Of a stretch of 64,000 bases of DNA, positions 45,191 through 55,587 are shown piece by piece. The notes beneath the pieces are model-generated. The model saw nothing but the letters and a program-made list of their open reading frames with translations, did not search any database and was not told the DNA's origin. The position numbers and the translations under genes were made by a program. How positions within the stretch are numbered: the stretch's first letter is position 1; every line of letters starts with the position of its first letter. Origin of the DNA: Acetobacter syzygii (lineage in GTDB: Bacteria > Pseudomonadota > Alphaproteobacteria > Acetobacterales > Acetobacteraceae); assembly GCF_000964225.1 (NCBI RefSeq), contig NZ_BAMZ01000082.1:62001-126000 (forward strand), in the 5' to 3' direction.

Positions 45191-46263
45191 CGCCGGATTT
45201 TACCCCCGAGCGCGAGATTGATGCGACCCGTCAGGGTGAGGATGTGGGCGAGGCGGCACTACGGCCCCAAACCCTGTCCGACTTTACGGGGCAGAAGGCC
45301 AGCCGGGAAAATCTGTCCGTTTTTATTCACGCGGCCCGGAATAGGGGCGAGGCACTGGACCATGTGCTTTTGCACGGTCCGCCGGGGTTGGGCAAAACCA
45401 CACTGGCCCAGATTGTTGCGCGTGAACTGGGGGTTGGGTTCAGGGCAACATCCGGGCCGGTTATTCAGCGCGCGGGTGATCTGGCGGCGATTCTGACCAA
45501 TCTGCAACCGCGTGATGTGCTGTTTATTGATGAAATTCATCGCCTTCAGCCCGCCATTGAGGAAATTCTCTACCCGGCAATGGAGGATTTTCAGCTCGAC
45601 CTGATTATTGGCGAAGGGCCTGCCGCCCGCTCTGTACGGATTGATCTGCCGCCCTTTACACTGGTTGCGGCCACGACCCGTGCGGGGCTGCTGGCAACAC
45701 CGCTGCGTGACCGCTTTGGTATTCCGCTGCGGCTGGTGTTTTACACGCCGGAGGAACTGGCGCGGATTGTGGCGCGTGGCGCGGAAAAGCTGGGTTTTGC
45801 CTTGTCTGCCGCTGGCGCTATGGAAATTGCCCGTCGCTCGCGTGGTACGCCCCGTATTGCTGGGCGGCTGCTGCGCCGTGTGCGCGACTTTGCCTCCCTT
45901 TCCGTGCCAGAAGGGCAGGTGGTCGAGGTGGATGTGGCCGATGCGGCCCTGACCCGGCTGGAAGTGGACGGTCTGGGGCTGGATGGTATGGACAGGCGAT
46001 ACCTGCGGCGCATAGCCGAATACCACCACGGAGGCCCTGTTGGGGTGGAAACTCTGGCGGCGGCTCTGGCCGAATCACGCGATACTCTTGAAGATGTGAT
46101 TGAGCCATTTCTGATACAGGAAGGGCTGGTCCTGCGTACCAGCCGTGGCCGCGTACTGGGCGAGCGTGGCTGGCGCCATCTTGGTTTGGCGCCGCCTCCC
46201 AGCCCGGAAAACACCGGGGGGTCCCAGATGGACCTTCTGGCGGATGATGAGGAAGCGCCATGA
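45187..46263 (+). CDS. ruvB: Holliday-junction branch-migration ATPase RuvB
   Basis: 358 residues. Walker [17 protein letters not shown], Walker [17 protein letters not shown], sensor 1 [16 protein letters not shown], and the arginine finger region ([10 protein letters not shown]), then a winged-helix C-terminus with [20 protein letters not shown] (split here as [12 protein letters not shown]). It is the AAA+ motor that drives branch migration. It overlaps ybgC by 4 bases, tying the ruv genes to the tol-pal operon. Confidence 0.98.
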   Translation: MTPDFTPEREIDATRQGEDVGEAALRPQTLSDFTGQKASRENLSVFIHAARNRGEALDHVLLHGPPGLGKTTLAQIVARELGVGFRATSGPVIQRAGDLAAILTNLQPRDVLFIDEIHRLQPAIEEILYPAMEDFQLDLIIGEGPAARSVRIDLPPFTLVAATTRAGLLATPLRDRFGIPLRLVFYTPEELARIVARGAEKLGFALSAAGAMEIARRSRGTPRIAGRLLRRVRDFASLSVPEGQVVEVDVADAALTRLEVDGLGLDGMDRRYLRRIAEYHHGGPVGVETLAAALAESRDTLEDVIEPFLIQEGLVLRTSRGRVLGERGWRHLGLAPPPSPENTGGSQMDLLADDEEAP

Positions 46264-46673
46264 GCAGCCATTCCATAGATTTTCGTGTTTATTATGAAGA
46301 TACGGATGCAGGGGGCATTGTTTACCATGCCCGCTATCTGGCTTTTGCTGAACGCGCCCGAACCGAGGCCATACGCAGTTGCGGTATGCCAGCCTCTGGC
46401 CTTTTGCATGATTACGGGCTGGTGTTTGTCGTGCGTGATGCGCGGTTGACCTACCGTATGCCCCTGCGGCTGGATGATGTGCTGACCATTACAACCCGGC
46501 TGACATCGCTCAGGGCCGCCAGTTGCCGGCTGGAGCAGATTGTAACCCGTGGGGCGGATGTGGCCGCCGAGGTGGACGTGGGGCTGGCATGTGTGCGTGC
46601 GGCAGATGGACGTCCTGCCCGATTTCCGCCTTCTTGGCATGATCTTCTTACCCAGCTGGCGCCAAAGGATTGA
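46260..46673 (+). CDS. ybgC: Tol-Pal-associated acyl-CoA thioesterase YbgC
   Basis: 137 residues with a hot-dog fold. The N-terminal catalytic motif [20 protein letters not shown] holds the Asp, followed by [13 protein letters not shown] and [20 protein letters not shown]. It hydrolyses short acyl-CoA thioesters and interacts with phospholipid enzymes, and is found at the head of tol-pal operons. It overlaps ruvB by ATGA. Confidence 0.94.
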   Translation: MSSHSIDFRVYYEDTDAGGIVYHARYLAFAERARTEAIRSCGMPASGLLHDYGLVFVVRDARLTYRMPLRLDDVLTITTRLTSLRAASCRLEQIVTRGADVAAEVDVGLACVRAADGRPARFPPSWHDLLTQLAPKD

Positions 46674-46792
46674 AAAGCGCCTCTTCTGCTTTTTTACGGA
46701 AAACAGTAAGAAGCAGCAGTGTTGGGCCGTGAGGAATCTCGCCCGAGTCGGAGACTGGTTGCCCGCAACGGGTGCAGTGGCAGGAGGCATTA

Positions 46793-47512
46793 TTGGATCG
46801 TGCGGTTGATGCGGCAAATCTCGGCGTAAGCGCGGCGGGAGACCTGTCGGTCTGGGCGTTGTTTATGAACGCCTCACTTGTGGTTAAGCTGGTCATGCTT
46901 GGGCTGCTTTTGTGCAGCATCATGGTCTGGGCCATTATTATCGACAAGTTTGTAACAATCCGGCGGATCAACCGGGCGGCATCGGGGTTTGAAGACCGGT
47001 TCTGGTCCGGTGGCAGCCTGGATGACCTATACGAGAGCGATGGCGCAAAGCCCGTAAGCCCAATGGCCGCCGTGTTTGGCGCTGCCATGGGGGAGTGGCG
47101 GCGTTCGGCCCGCATCCCCGGTGTGGATCTGGTGCGCGGTGGCGTTAAGGAGCGCGTTGACCGCGCTATTGCCATTACCATTACCCGCGAGATGGATCGC
47201 CTGCGGCGTTGGGTTATTTTTCTGGCGACTGTTGGGCCTGTGGCTCCGTTTGTTGGTCTGTTTGGTACGGTGTGGGGGATCATGCATTCCTTCAGCTCCA
47301 TTGCAGCCGAACACAACACCAACCTGAGCGTTGTGGCCCCCGGTATTTCCGAAGCGCTGTTTGCAACCGCCATTGGCCTGCTGACGGCCATTCCGGCCTA
47401 TGTGGCGTATAACGTGATCAGTAACAGTCTGGACCTGTTTGAAGACCGGCTGGATGGGTTTGGCACTGAATTTGCCGCCATTCTCTCCCGCCAGTCTGAA
47501 GAAAGGGTCTGA
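46793..47512 (+). CDS. tolQ: Tol-Pal proton-channel subunit TolQ
   Basis: About 239 residues with three helices. It has SVWALFMNASLVVKLVMLGLLL at helix 1 (split by residue), FLATVGPVAPFVGLFGTVWG, and the conserved Thr-containing LFATAIGLLTAIPAYVAYN. It forms the proton-driven inner-membrane motor with TolR. I chose TTG 46793 because AGGAGG ends 5 bases upstream. A GTG at 46772 would add seven residues; the SD would then lie inside the gene. Confidence 0.93.
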   Translation: MDRAVDAANLGVSAAGDLSVWALFMNASLVVKLVMLGLLLCSIMVWAIIIDKFVTIRRINRAASGFEDRFWSGGSLDDLYESDGAKPVSPMAAVFGAAMGEWRRSARIPGVDLVRGGVKERVDRAIAITITREMDRLRRWVIFLATVGPVAPFVGLFGTVWGIMHSFSSIAAEHNTNLSVVAPGISEALFATAIGLLTAIPAYVAYNVISNSLDLFEDRLDGFGTEFAAILSRQSEERV

Positions 47513-47514
47513 GC

Positions 47515-47946
<432 letters not shown>

Positions 47947-47978
47947 GCCATCCGGTCGGGTGGAGAGGTACGAATACG

Positions 47979-48986
47979 ATGCCCATGGCACGGCCACGCC
48001 GGTCTGAACAGGTTCTGCTCAGGCGGTCCCTTTATGTGTCTGGTGCGGCGCATATTGCCGCGCTGGTTGCACTGCTGATCTCTCTGCCGCCGCCCAAACC
48101 AGCGGAAGAGCCACCACAACCAACGGTCGAGATGGAGTTCGAACCCTCGGACGCGCAGGATGGTGGGCCTTCCGCCAAGGCTGAAAAGCCTGCGGAGGAA
48201 CCGCGCCCCCCTGCACCCGCCGTGCAGGATGCTCCACCCACTCCGGAGCCGCCCAAGGACGTGCCGAACGAGGAACCCCCACCTCCGCCACCTCCACCGC
48301 AGCCTGTGCCGCCGCCGCCACAAACGGAGCCGGAACCGCTGCCGGACGTGCCTTTGCCCCCCAAGGCCGAGGAACCCTCGCCAGAAGCGGTCAAGACACC
48401 TCCGTCCCCGCCAACGCCGCTCAAGCCTTCGACCAGTGTTGCTCCGCCATCCCCCATGACCCAGCAGACGGATACGCTGCCGGACATGGTGGTGCCTTCG
48501 CACATTACGCAGCCTAACAAGGCCAAGAAGAGCGAGCCGGATACGCACTCCCTGCTGGAAACGCTGGATTCCTTCCGGTCGGACCAGAAGCAGACGCACG
48601 CGCCTAAGGCACGGGCCAACCCGCAGGCGGGTGGCGCACCCAATGGCGGTGGGTCGCCGGTGGGCACTAACATTACGGGGAGCCTGAGCGCTGGGCAGCA
48701 AAAGGCCATAGGAGCGTCTGTCCGTCGCTGTTATTCGGAAGATACGGCAGCCAAGGACTATGCCAGCTTTGTGGCCCATCTTGTGGTGACCGTGGATGCA
48801 ACGGGGGAGGCGCGCATTGTGCAGTTTGACCCCCAGACACAGGCCCGCATGAATGCCGATACGTCTTACCGGGCACTGGCCGAGCGTGCGCGTGCGGCCG
48901 TGCTCAGCCCCACATGCGCCAAACTGCCAATTCCCAAGGAACTGCTTGGGCAGACCCGGCAGTTGAAATTTGTCTTCAGGCCTTGA
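47979..48986 (+). CDS. tolA: Proline-rich TolA-like energy transducer
   Basis: 335 residues. A basic start (PRRSEQVLLRRSLYVSG) leads to one membrane helix (AAHIAALVALLISLPPPK). A long, acidic Pro-rich periplasmic region (about 40-190) replaces the long Ala/Lys helix of enterobacterial TolA. The C-terminal TolA/TonB-type domain has GASVRRCYSEDTAAKDY, VTVDATGEARIVQFD and AVLSPTCAKLPIPKELLG with its Cys pair. Position between tolR and tolB makes the TolA role secure. The linker must span to Pal in the outer membrane. Confidence 0.92.
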   Translation: MPMARPRRSEQVLLRRSLYVSGAAHIAALVALLISLPPPKPAEEPPQPTVEMEFEPSDAQDGGPSAKAEKPAEEPRPPAPAVQDAPPTPEPPKDVPNEEPPPPPPPPQPVPPPPQTEPEPLPDVPLPPKAEEPSPEAVKTPPSPPTPLKPSTSVAPPSPMTQQTDTLPDMVVPSHITQPNKAKKSEPDTHSLLETLDSFRSDQKQTHAPKARANPQAGGAPNGGGSPVGTNITGSLSAGQQKAIGASVRRCYSEDTAAKDYASFVAHLVVTVDATGEARIVQFDPQTQARMNADTSYRALAERARAAVLSPTCAKLPIPKELLGQTRQLKFVFRP

Positions 48987-49010
48987 TGCAGGCCATACGG
49001 AGGAAAACAC

Positions 49011-50381
49011 ATGTTGATGAGTACCCGGCCTCTTATTTCTGATCAGGAAGCAGATGCTCTGGTGGGCGCGCTGCGCCGCCGTACCCTGTTGGGCGCAAGT
49101 GTTGCTGCCGGGGGCATTATGGCAACCCCGCTGGCGGCGTTTGCCGCAGCGCCTGCCGCCGCACCGGAGGCGGAAATTACGGTTGATCAGGCCCGTACCG
49201 CGCCTATTCCCATTATTATCCCCGACTTTGGGGGTGGGCTTGGCCAGCAGATGGCGGAAGTGCTGACCAATGACCTGAACAACACGGGCCTGTTCAAGGT
49301 TATTCCGGGCGCATCCAGCGCTGCCAAACCGGATTTTGCCACAGCCAAGGGCTTGGGCGCACATGCACAGGTTACGGGCAGTGTATCAGGCAGTGGTGCG
49401 TCCGTGCGGGTGGAAATCCGCCTGTGGGACGTGCTGACCCAGCAGCAGATTCAGGGCACGGCTTACACAACATCCTCAGCGAACTGGCGGCGGATTGCCC
49501 ACATTGTGGGTGATGTGATTTACGAGCGGATGTTGGGTGAAAAAGGGTATTTTGATACCCGAATCGCTTTTATTTCCCGCTCTGGCCCGCGTGGGCACCA
49601 GCGCACCCGTCTGGCTATTATGGACCAGGACGGGGCAAATGCCCGGATGCTTACGGCAGGGAACTGGCTTACGCTGACCCCGCGCTTTAGCCCGGTCAAA
49701 GACCAGCTGGCTTTTATGTCCTACGCCAATAACCGGCCACGGGTTTACCTGTTTGACCTCAATACCGGTCGGCAGCAGATTCTGGGTGATTTTCAGGGCA
49801 TTTCCTTTGCGCCGCGCTTTTCGCCCGATGGGCGGTCGGTCCTTCTGTCCGTAACCCGCAATGGTGGGTCCGATCTGTACTCGGTTGATCTGGGGTCTGG
49901 CGCACGCAGGCAGCTTACGGCTTCCGGCGCGATTGATACCAGCCCGTGCTACAGCCCTGATGGCTCGCAGATCGTGTTTAACTCCGATCGTGGTGGCAGC
50001 CCGCAGCTTTACATCATGCCCGCAGGGGGGGGGAATGCGCAGCGTATTTCCTACGGTCATGGCACATATGGCTCACCTGTGTGGTCCCCCCGGGGGGATC
50101 TGATCGCCTTTACCCGTATTGCGGGGGGCATGTTCTCGCTCGGTGTGATGCAGCCTGATGGGTCAGGCGAGCGGATTATGACGGAAGGCTTTACGGTGGA
50201 AAGCCCGAGCTTCTGCCCCAATGGGCGTGTGCTGGCTTACTGCCGCCAGAGCCGCGCCGGCGCGGGGGGGAGTGGATTCAGCTCCACCATCGGCATGGTG
50301 GATATTACCGGCTTTAATGACCGGGTCCTGCCCACGCCGGAAGGGGCATCCGACCCGGCATGGTCCCCGCTGAACGGTTGA
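49011..50381 (+). CDS. tolB: Tol-Pal periplasmic beta-propeller TolB
   Basis: 456 residues. After the leader come the N-terminal alpha/beta domain ([20 protein letters not shown]) and a six-bladed propeller with WD40-like repeats such as [42 protein letters not shown] and [16 protein letters not shown]. It bridges Pal and TolA. The leader is odd: RRRTLLGAS at residues 22-30 followed by a hydrophobic stretch ending at AFA/AAP looks like a twin-arginine signal, not a plain Sec one. Its stop is followed by a terminator-like hairpin. Confidence 0.95.
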   Translation: MLMSTRPLISDQEADALVGALRRRTLLGASVAAGGIMATPLAAFAAAPAAAPEAEITVDQARTAPIPIIIPDFGGGLGQQMAEVLTNDLNNTGLFKVIPGASSAAKPDFATAKGLGAHAQVTGSVSGSGASVRVEIRLWDVLTQQQIQGTAYTTSSANWRRIAHIVGDVIYERMLGEKGYFDTRIAFISRSGPRGHQRTRLAIMDQDGANARMLTAGNWLTLTPRFSPVKDQLAFMSYANNRPRVYLFDLNTGRQQILGDFQGISFAPRFSPDGRSVLLSVTRNGGSDLYSVDLGSGARRQLTASGAIDTSPCYSPDGSQIVFNSDRGGSPQLYIMPAGGGNAQRISYGHGTYGSPVWSPRGDLIAFTRIAGGMFSLGVMQPDGSGERIMTEGFTVESPSFCPNGRVLAYCRQSRAGAGGSGFSSTIGMVDITGFNDRVLPTPEGASDPAWSPLNG

Positions 50382-50387
50382 TGGTTT

Positions 50388-50422
50388 CTTCTCCCGCGCC
50401 GGGGTGGCGTGGGAGAAGTTTT
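50388..50422 (+). terminator. Terminator after tolB
   Basis: A 13-pair stem (50388-50400 with 50406-50418, one G.T pair) and a 5-base loop, followed by T4. It begins 7 bases after the tolB stop, so pal is probably expressed mainly from its own promoter. Confidence 0.8.
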
Positions 50423-50700
50423 CATAATTCTGCCTCAATTTTCTTTATAATTCCGTAAATTGGGCTTAGTATGCTCGGGGCTGGGGTGTGTTGTTTATGT
50501 ATCAGTCAAGGTATGGCTGATATGATAATGAGAGAACACGCTTGACCGGCTGCTTAAGCTATGGCTTAGGGCGGAATGGTCTCCAAAATTCGTCGGCTCT
50601 TCGAAGGGTTCGGAGGGGAGCAGAAGAATACGCGGGGATACAAGGTTATTAACTTCTTTTTCTCCGAATAGCCCTAAGGCTAATTCTCAGGATCCGACAC
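50423..50700. other. Leader region of pal
   Basis: Non-coding stretch between the tolB terminator and pal. Promoter-like sequences are possible around 50505-50545 (ATGATAATG). A 31-codon frame lies at 50576-50671 (listed separately). No other feature seen. Confidence 0.5.
50576..50671 (+). CDS. Possible 31-residue small ORF before pal
   Basis: ATG 50576 with GGGCGGA just upstream. It encodes a basic, aromatic peptide starting MVSKIRRLFEGFGGEQ and ending VINFFFSE, stopping 29 bases before pal. It is amphipathic enough to be a membrane-surface micropeptide or a regulatory leader, but it is too short to judge from one sequence. Confidence 0.3.
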   Translation: MVSKIRRLFEGFGGEQKNTRGYKVINFFFSE

Positions 50701-51174
50701 ATGAGACTGAAAGTTGTTGCTGCGCTTGGTATGGTTGCTCTTCTGTCAGCCTGTGCGCACGAAAATGCAAACACGGGTGCTTCCACCGGCGCGGCTGTTC
50801 AGCCGTCTGGCCCGGTGCCGGGCAGCGAAGCTGATCTGGTCGCTAACGTGGGGGACCGCGTATTCTTTGACCTGAACAAGAGCGGTCTGAGCGAAGATGC
50901 CAAGACAACCCTGCAGAAGCAGGCTGACTGGCTTGCAAAGTATCCTCAGGTGAATGTTGAAGTTGCAGGCAACTGCGATGACCGCGGCACCGAAGAATAC
51001 AACATTGCTCTTGGCCAGCGCCGTGCAAACGCTGCTCGTGACTTCCTGGTGGCTAAAGGCGTGACCTCCTCACGCATTTCCACCATCTCCTACGGTAAAG
51101 ACCGCCCCACCGCTGTGGGCGATACCGAAGAAGCATGGGCACAGAACCGTAACGCCATTACGGCTGTGAAGTAA
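50701..51174 (+). CDS. pal: Peptidoglycan-associated lipoprotein Pal
   Basis: 157 residues. Lipoprotein signal with the lipobox LLSAC near residue 18, then a Thr/Ala/Gly-rich linker. The OmpA-like domain has RVFFDLNKSGLSEDAKTTLQ, NVEVAGNCDDRGTEEYN, ALGQRRANAARDFL and ISTISYGKDRPTAVG, with the residues that grip diaminopimelate. It anchors the outer membrane to peptidoglycan and binds TolB. A strong terminator follows. Confidence 0.97.
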   Translation: MRLKVVAALGMVALLSACAHENANTGASTGAAVQPSGPVPGSEADLVANVGDRVFFDLNKSGLSEDAKTTLQKQADWLAKYPQVNVEVAGNCDDRGTEEYNIALGQRRANAARDFLVAKGVTSSRISTISYGKDRPTAVGDTEEAWAQNRNAITAVK

Positions 51175-51212
51175 GATTTTCAGACTTTTCTGAAATCTGA
51201 CTGATCAAACAG

Positions 51213-51245
51213 AACAGGCCGGGCCTTCAAGCCCGGCCTGTTTTG
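51213..51245 (+). terminator. Rho-independent terminator of pal
   Basis: A 12-base perfect stem (51213-51224 with 51231-51242), a 6-base loop and T-rich tail (TTTTGT). It begins 38 bases after the pal stop. Confidence 0.92.
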
Positions 51246-51318
51246 TATTTCGTGTCTTGTTTTGCGGGAAGGAATGATGGAATTCTTGCCCGATTATTAT
51301 GGATGGGGTGAGGTTCCA

Positions 51319-52182
51319 ATGAAGTCCCGGGTTAAAGCATTACGCGTTGTTCGCCATGGTCTGGTGTTTTCGGGGCTGGTTGCCGTGCTTATGGGCACAA
51401 CCAGTCCGCTGAGCCATGCGCAGGATGTTACCAGCCGGGAAGGCATTGCCCTCCAGAACCAGATTCTAGGTCTCAAGCAGACCCTGAGCCAGATGCAGGC
51501 CTCTCAGGGGGAAGGCGGGGCGCTCCCACCTCCGTCTGCTACGCCCGCAACAGGGGGGGGCGCTGCAAATGGTGATCTGGTGTCCCAGTTGCTGGAGCGG
51601 GTCAATACGCTGGAACAGCAGCAGCGCGACATGCGCGGCGAAATTGACCAGCTGACCAATGATTTGCAGCAGAAGACGGCCGCCCTGTCCAAGCAGATGG
51701 CAGATAGCCAGTTTGCTGCTCAGGCAGGTGCGGGTGCCGCTGCTGGGGCCGCCCCGGCCGCCGCAACGGCTGCGGATACCGCCGCAGCACAGCCGACAAC
51801 GCCCGATGGCCTGCTGAGTGCCGGTAAGGCAGCATTGCAGAAGCGGGATTATGATACCGCGCATGATAACGCGGAAGCCGCCCTGAAAAATGCCAAAGGT
51901 GCCTTCCGGGTGGATGCACAGTTCCTTCTGGCGCAGTCCCTTGCCGGGCAAAAGCAGTACCGCCAGTCTGCCGTGGCCTATTACGATGCGTACCGCCAGT
52001 CCCCCAAAAGTGGTCGTGCGCCAGATGCTCTGCTTGGCGTAACGGCCTCTCTTCTGGCGCTGGGCGATAAAAAATCCGCGTGCGAGGCCTTGGGTAAGCT
52101 GAACAAGGAGTTCCCATCCCCTGCACCGCGGGTTGCCCATGCGGCGGAAACATTCGGGCGCAAGGGTAATTGTAACGGATGA
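51319..52182 (+). CDS. cpoB: Cell-division coordinator CpoB (YbgF)
   Basis: About 287 residues. Signal peptide (cleavage near SHA/QDV), a coiled-coil trimerisation region (LEQQQRDMRGEIDQLTNDLQ with LLERVNTL before it), an Ala-rich linker, and a C-terminal TPR domain with LLSAGKAALQKRDYDTAHDN, AQSLAGQKQYRQSAVAYYDA and ASLLALGDKKSACEALGKL. It couples Tol-Pal with septal peptidoglycan synthesis. ATG 51319 has TGAGG upstream; an ATG at 51262 would add 19 residues before the signal peptide. Confidence 0.93.
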   Translation: MKSRVKALRVVRHGLVFSGLVAVLMGTTSPLSHAQDVTSREGIALQNQILGLKQTLSQMQASQGEGGALPPPSATPATGGGAANGDLVSQLLERVNTLEQQQRDMRGEIDQLTNDLQQKTAALSKQMADSQFAAQAGAGAAAGAAPAAATAADTAAAQPTTPDGLLSAGKAALQKRDYDTAHDNAEAALKNAKGAFRVDAQFLLAQSLAGQKQYRQSAVAYYDAYRQSPKSGRAPDALLGVTASLLALGDKKSACEALGKLNKEFPSPAPRVAHAAETFGRKGNCNG

Positions 52183-52278
52183 GCGTGCGCGGCAGGGAGT
52201 AGGGGTATTCCAGTTCTTTTTGCCCATCGTCCGGTTTTTACTGACCAGCCTGTTCCACCCGACTGGTTTGCAACCCTT

Positions 52279-53514
52279 ATGCAGGCGTTGGGGCCTTGGG
52301 GGGCGGATGCTCCGGGGCAGGCCCCTGTTGCAATAGCGGTTTCTGGCGGGGGGGATAGCCTTGCGCTGGCATGGCTGGCCCGGCGCTGGCGGCGTAATCT
52401 GCTGGCGCTGGTGGTTGACCACGGATTACGCCCCGAATCCGCAGCGGAAGCCCGGCTTACGCTTGATCGCCTGCGGGCGATGGATGTGCCAGCCCGCCTG
52501 ATTACCCTGATAGACCTGCACAAAGGCCCTGCCATGGCTGCGCGGGCCCGTGCTGCCCGTTACGCCCGTATGGTGGAAGCCTGCCAGCAGGCGGGTTGCG
52601 TGGACCTTTTGCTTGGGCATCAGGCAGATGATCAGGCAGAAACCGCATGGATGCGCTTCAACGCTGGCAGTGGGCCGGATGGGCTGGCGGCCATGGGGTG
52701 GATAACCCATACGCCGGATGTGCGGCTGGTGCGGCCCCTGCTTGGGGTCTCCCGCATGGCGTTACGCAACACATTGCGTGCGGCAGGGCTGGCATGGGTG
52801 GATGACCCGTCCAATCTGGACCAGCGGGCCGAGCGCGTGCGCGTGCGCTTTGCCTTGCACGCGAGTGGGCAGTCTGAACAGTTCTGGTGCATGGCCATGG
52901 ATGCGGGGCAGCAGCGTATGGTGCGTGATCGCGCCCATGCGGCCACTCTGGCACGGACCTGCGCCTTTTTTGCGCAAGGCTGGGTGGGGCTGGGGCCAGA
53001 CCTGCCTGAACCTTCCGTATTGTCGGCGGTTATCCGTACTGTGGGAGGGTTGCGTTACCCTCCGGCTCCTGCGGCTGTGGAGCGCCTGTGCAAGCGGGCA
53101 CAACCAGCCACACTGGCCGGAACCCGGCTTGTCAGATGGCGTGGAGAATGGTTTGTCATCCGTGAGCTGGCAGGAGTAGCCGCCCCGGTAGCCGCCCGTG
53201 CTGGTGGCGTATGGGATGGCCGCTTTGTGCTGCAAGCCCCTTCTGCCCTTTTGCGTTGCGGGGTATATGTTGGGGCTGCTGGTTACGGGTTGGCGCGCAA
53301 GACCCGTGCTGGTTGGCCAGCCCTGTTCTGTGCAGGGTTGCCTGCCTTGTGGTGGCAGGGGCAGCTTGTTGCCGTGCCACATCTGGATTGGAGCCTTGCG
53401 GCAGAATGGTATGGCGCTTTTTTTGAGTTCAGGCCGCCTGTTTCCGTAACCGGAGGGGGCGTGTACGGGTGCAAAAAAGCACAGGACAAAGACTATATGG
53501 GCCCCTCGGACTAG
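52279..53514 (+). CDS. tilS: tRNA(Ile)-lysidine synthetase
   Basis: 411 residues. The PP-loop reads AIAVSGGGDSLALAWLARR, followed by ALVVDHGLRPESAAEA, the metal/ATP-site GHQADDQAETAWMR, and LVRPLLGVSRMALRNTL. It makes lysidine at position 34 of tRNA-Ile(CAU). The C-terminal part is weakly conserved, as usual. ATG 52279 is the first standard start, but the frame is open and protein-like for 32 codons upstream (52183-52278) with no ATG, GTG or TTG, so the true start may be a rare codon. Confidence 0.92.
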   Translation: MQALGPWGADAPGQAPVAIAVSGGGDSLALAWLARRWRRNLLALVVDHGLRPESAAEARLTLDRLRAMDVPARLITLIDLHKGPAMAARARAARYARMVEACQQAGCVDLLLGHQADDQAETAWMRFNAGSGPDGLAAMGWITHTPDVRLVRPLLGVSRMALRNTLRAAGLAWVDDPSNLDQRAERVRVRFALHASGQSEQFWCMAMDAGQQRMVRDRAHAATLARTCAFFAQGWVGLGPDLPEPSVLSAVIRTVGGLRYPPAPAAVERLCKRAQPATLAGTRLVRWRGEWFVIRELAGVAAPVAARAGGVWDGRFVLQAPSALLRCGVYVGAAGYGLARKTRAGWPALFCAGLPALWWQGQLVAVPHLDWSLAAEWYGAFFEFRPPVSVTGGGVYGCKKAQDKDYMGPSD

Positions 53515-53632
53515 GAAAATGGTTCAGGCATCCCATTTATAAGAGCAAAGGTTGCTTTTTTCCCCGGGCGCCGGGCAAGATGGCAGGGCACTCCGGCGCT
53601 TTACGCACTAGAAGTATGGACACTCGGGCAAG

Positions 53633-55558
53633 ATGAACAATTTAGGTCGCAATCTGGCGCTTTGGGTCAGCATTATCCTGCTGCTGCTGTTACTGGTGAA
53701 CATGTTTCAGCCGGGTACGGCGCAACATGCCGCACAGCAACTGGCATATTCCGATTTTGTGGCGGACATTGACTCAGGGCATGTCCGGTCGGTTGTGATG
53801 CAGAATCACAATATTTCGGGTACGCTGACCGATGGCACAGCGTTTGAGACCTACGCGCCCATGGACCCCTCCCTTGTCTCGCGCATGGTGGGTAAAGGGG
53901 TGGAGGTTGTGGCCAAACCGCTGGAGCAGGACGGTAGCCCACTGCTGCGTTACTTCCTGAACTCCCTGCCCATTATTCTGCTGGTGGCGGCATGGCTGTT
54001 TATGATGCGCCAGATGCAGGGTGCTGGTGGCCGTGCAATGGGCTTTGGCAAATCCCGTGCCAAAATGCTGACCGAAAAACATGGCCGCGTTACATTTGAA
54101 GATGTGGCAGGCATTGATGAGGCCAAGGGTGAACTGCAGGAGATCGTGGATTTCCTCAAAGACCCGCAGAAGTTTACGCGGCTTGGGGGTAAAATTCCCA
54201 AAGGTGTGCTGCTGGTTGGCCCTCCGGGTACGGGTAAGACCCTGCTGGCCCGCGCCATTGCGGGTGAGGCCAATGTGCCATTCTTCACCATTTCCGGTTC
54301 CGACTTTGTGGAAATGTTCGTAGGTGTTGGTGCATCCCGCGTGCGGGACATGTTTGAGCAGGGCAAAAAATCCGCTCCGTGCATTATCTTTATTGACGAA
54401 ATCGATGCCGTTGGCCGCCACCGTGGCGCTGGCATGGGCGGTGGCAATGATGAGCGCGAGCAGACCCTGAACCAGATGCTGGTGGAAATGGACGGCTTTG
54501 AAAGCAATGAAGGGGTTATCCTTATTGCCGCCACCAACCGCCCGGATGTGCTGGACCCCGCACTGCTGCGACCCGGTCGTTTTGACCGGCAGGTCGTGGT
54601 GCCTAACCCCGATGTCAGCGGGCGCGAGAAAATCCTGCGTGTACATATGCGGAAAGTGCCGCTGGCATCGGATGTGGACCCGCGCATTATTGCCCGTGGT
54701 ACGCCCGGTTTTTCTGGCGCGGATCTCGCCAATCTGGTCAACGAGGCCGCCTTGTCCGCTGCACGCCTTGGCCGCCGCACGGTCTCCATGCGGGAGTTTG
54801 AAGATGCCAAGGACAAGGTGCTGATGGGCGTTGAGCGTCGCTCCCTTGTTATGAGTGATGACGAGAAAAAGCGCACGGCCTACCATGAGGCCGGTCATGC
54901 CATTACGGCCGTGCTGGTGCCCGAGAGTGAGCCTATTCACAAAGCCACCATTATTCCGCGTGGTCGCGCATTGGGTATGGTCATGCGCCTGCCCGAGGAC
55001 GACCGACTGTCCATGAGCAAAAAGAACGCCATTGCCCATCTGGTTGTGGCTATGGGCGGTCGTGTGGCGGAAGAGGTGGTTTACGGTAAGGATAATGTCT
55101 GCAATGGCGCGATGGGGGACATTAAAATGGCCACCCGCGTGGCCCGCAGCATGGTTACCGAATGGGGCATGAGCGAAAAGCTGGGCATGATCGCCTATGC
55201 TGATGAAGATCAGGGTAACAGCTTTTTTGGTGCATCCCGCAATTTCTCCGAACAGACAGCGCGGGATATTGATGATGAAGTCAAACGCCTGATTGATGAG
55301 GCTTATGTGCAGGCCCGCAATTATCTGCATGACCATGTGGATGAACTGCACCGTCTGGCCGAAGCTCTGCTGGAGTACGAAACCCTGACTGGTGAGGACA
55401 TTCGCCAGATCATGCGTGGCCAGCCGATTGAACGGCCAGAGGAAGCAGATGATGGTCCGGTTAACCGTCGCGCTTCCGTGCCGCAGGTTACGGGGGAATC
55501 CTCCTCATCCGGCCCGGTGGATGGGGGTGGCGTTGTGCCTGCGCCCCAGCCCGGTTAA
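53633..55558 (+). CDS. ftsH: ATP-dependent zinc metalloprotease FtsH
   Basis: 641 residues. Two N-terminal helices flank a periplasmic domain. The AAA+ module has [39 protein letters not shown], and [14 protein letters not shown]. The zinc protease has [20 protein letters not shown] (HEAGH). The tail is Pro/Gly-rich. It degrades misfolded membrane proteins and regulatory substrates at the inner membrane. It lies 118 bases after tilS, the classic tilS-ftsH-folP-glmM order. Confidence 0.98.
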   Translation: MNNLGRNLALWVSIILLLLLLVNMFQPGTAQHAAQQLAYSDFVADIDSGHVRSVVMQNHNISGTLTDGTAFETYAPMDPSLVSRMVGKGVEVVAKPLEQDGSPLLRYFLNSLPIILLVAAWLFMMRQMQGAGGRAMGFGKSRAKMLTEKHGRVTFEDVAGIDEAKGELQEIVDFLKDPQKFTRLGGKIPKGVLLVGPPGTGKTLLARAIAGEANVPFFTISGSDFVEMFVGVGASRVRDMFEQGKKSAPCIIFIDEIDAVGRHRGAGMGGGNDEREQTLNQMLVEMDGFESNEGVILIAATNRPDVLDPALLRPGRFDRQVVVPNPDVSGREKILRVHMRKVPLASDVDPRIIARGTPGFSGADLANLVNEAALSAARLGRRTVSMREFEDAKDKVLMGVERRSLVMSDDEKKRTAYHEAGHAITAVLVPESEPIHKATIIPRGRALGMVMRLPEDDRLSMSKKNAIAHLVVAMGGRVAEEVVYGKDNVCNGAMGDIKMATRVARSMVTEWGMSEKLGMIAYADEDQGNSFFGASRNFSEQTARDIDDEVKRLIDEAYVQARNYLHDHVDELHRLAEALLEYETLTGEDIRQIMRGQPIERPEEADDGPVNRRASVPQVTGESSSSGPVDGGGVVPAPQPG

Positions 55559-55587
55559 GGCTGAATGCAGGGTTTTGACAGGAAGAA

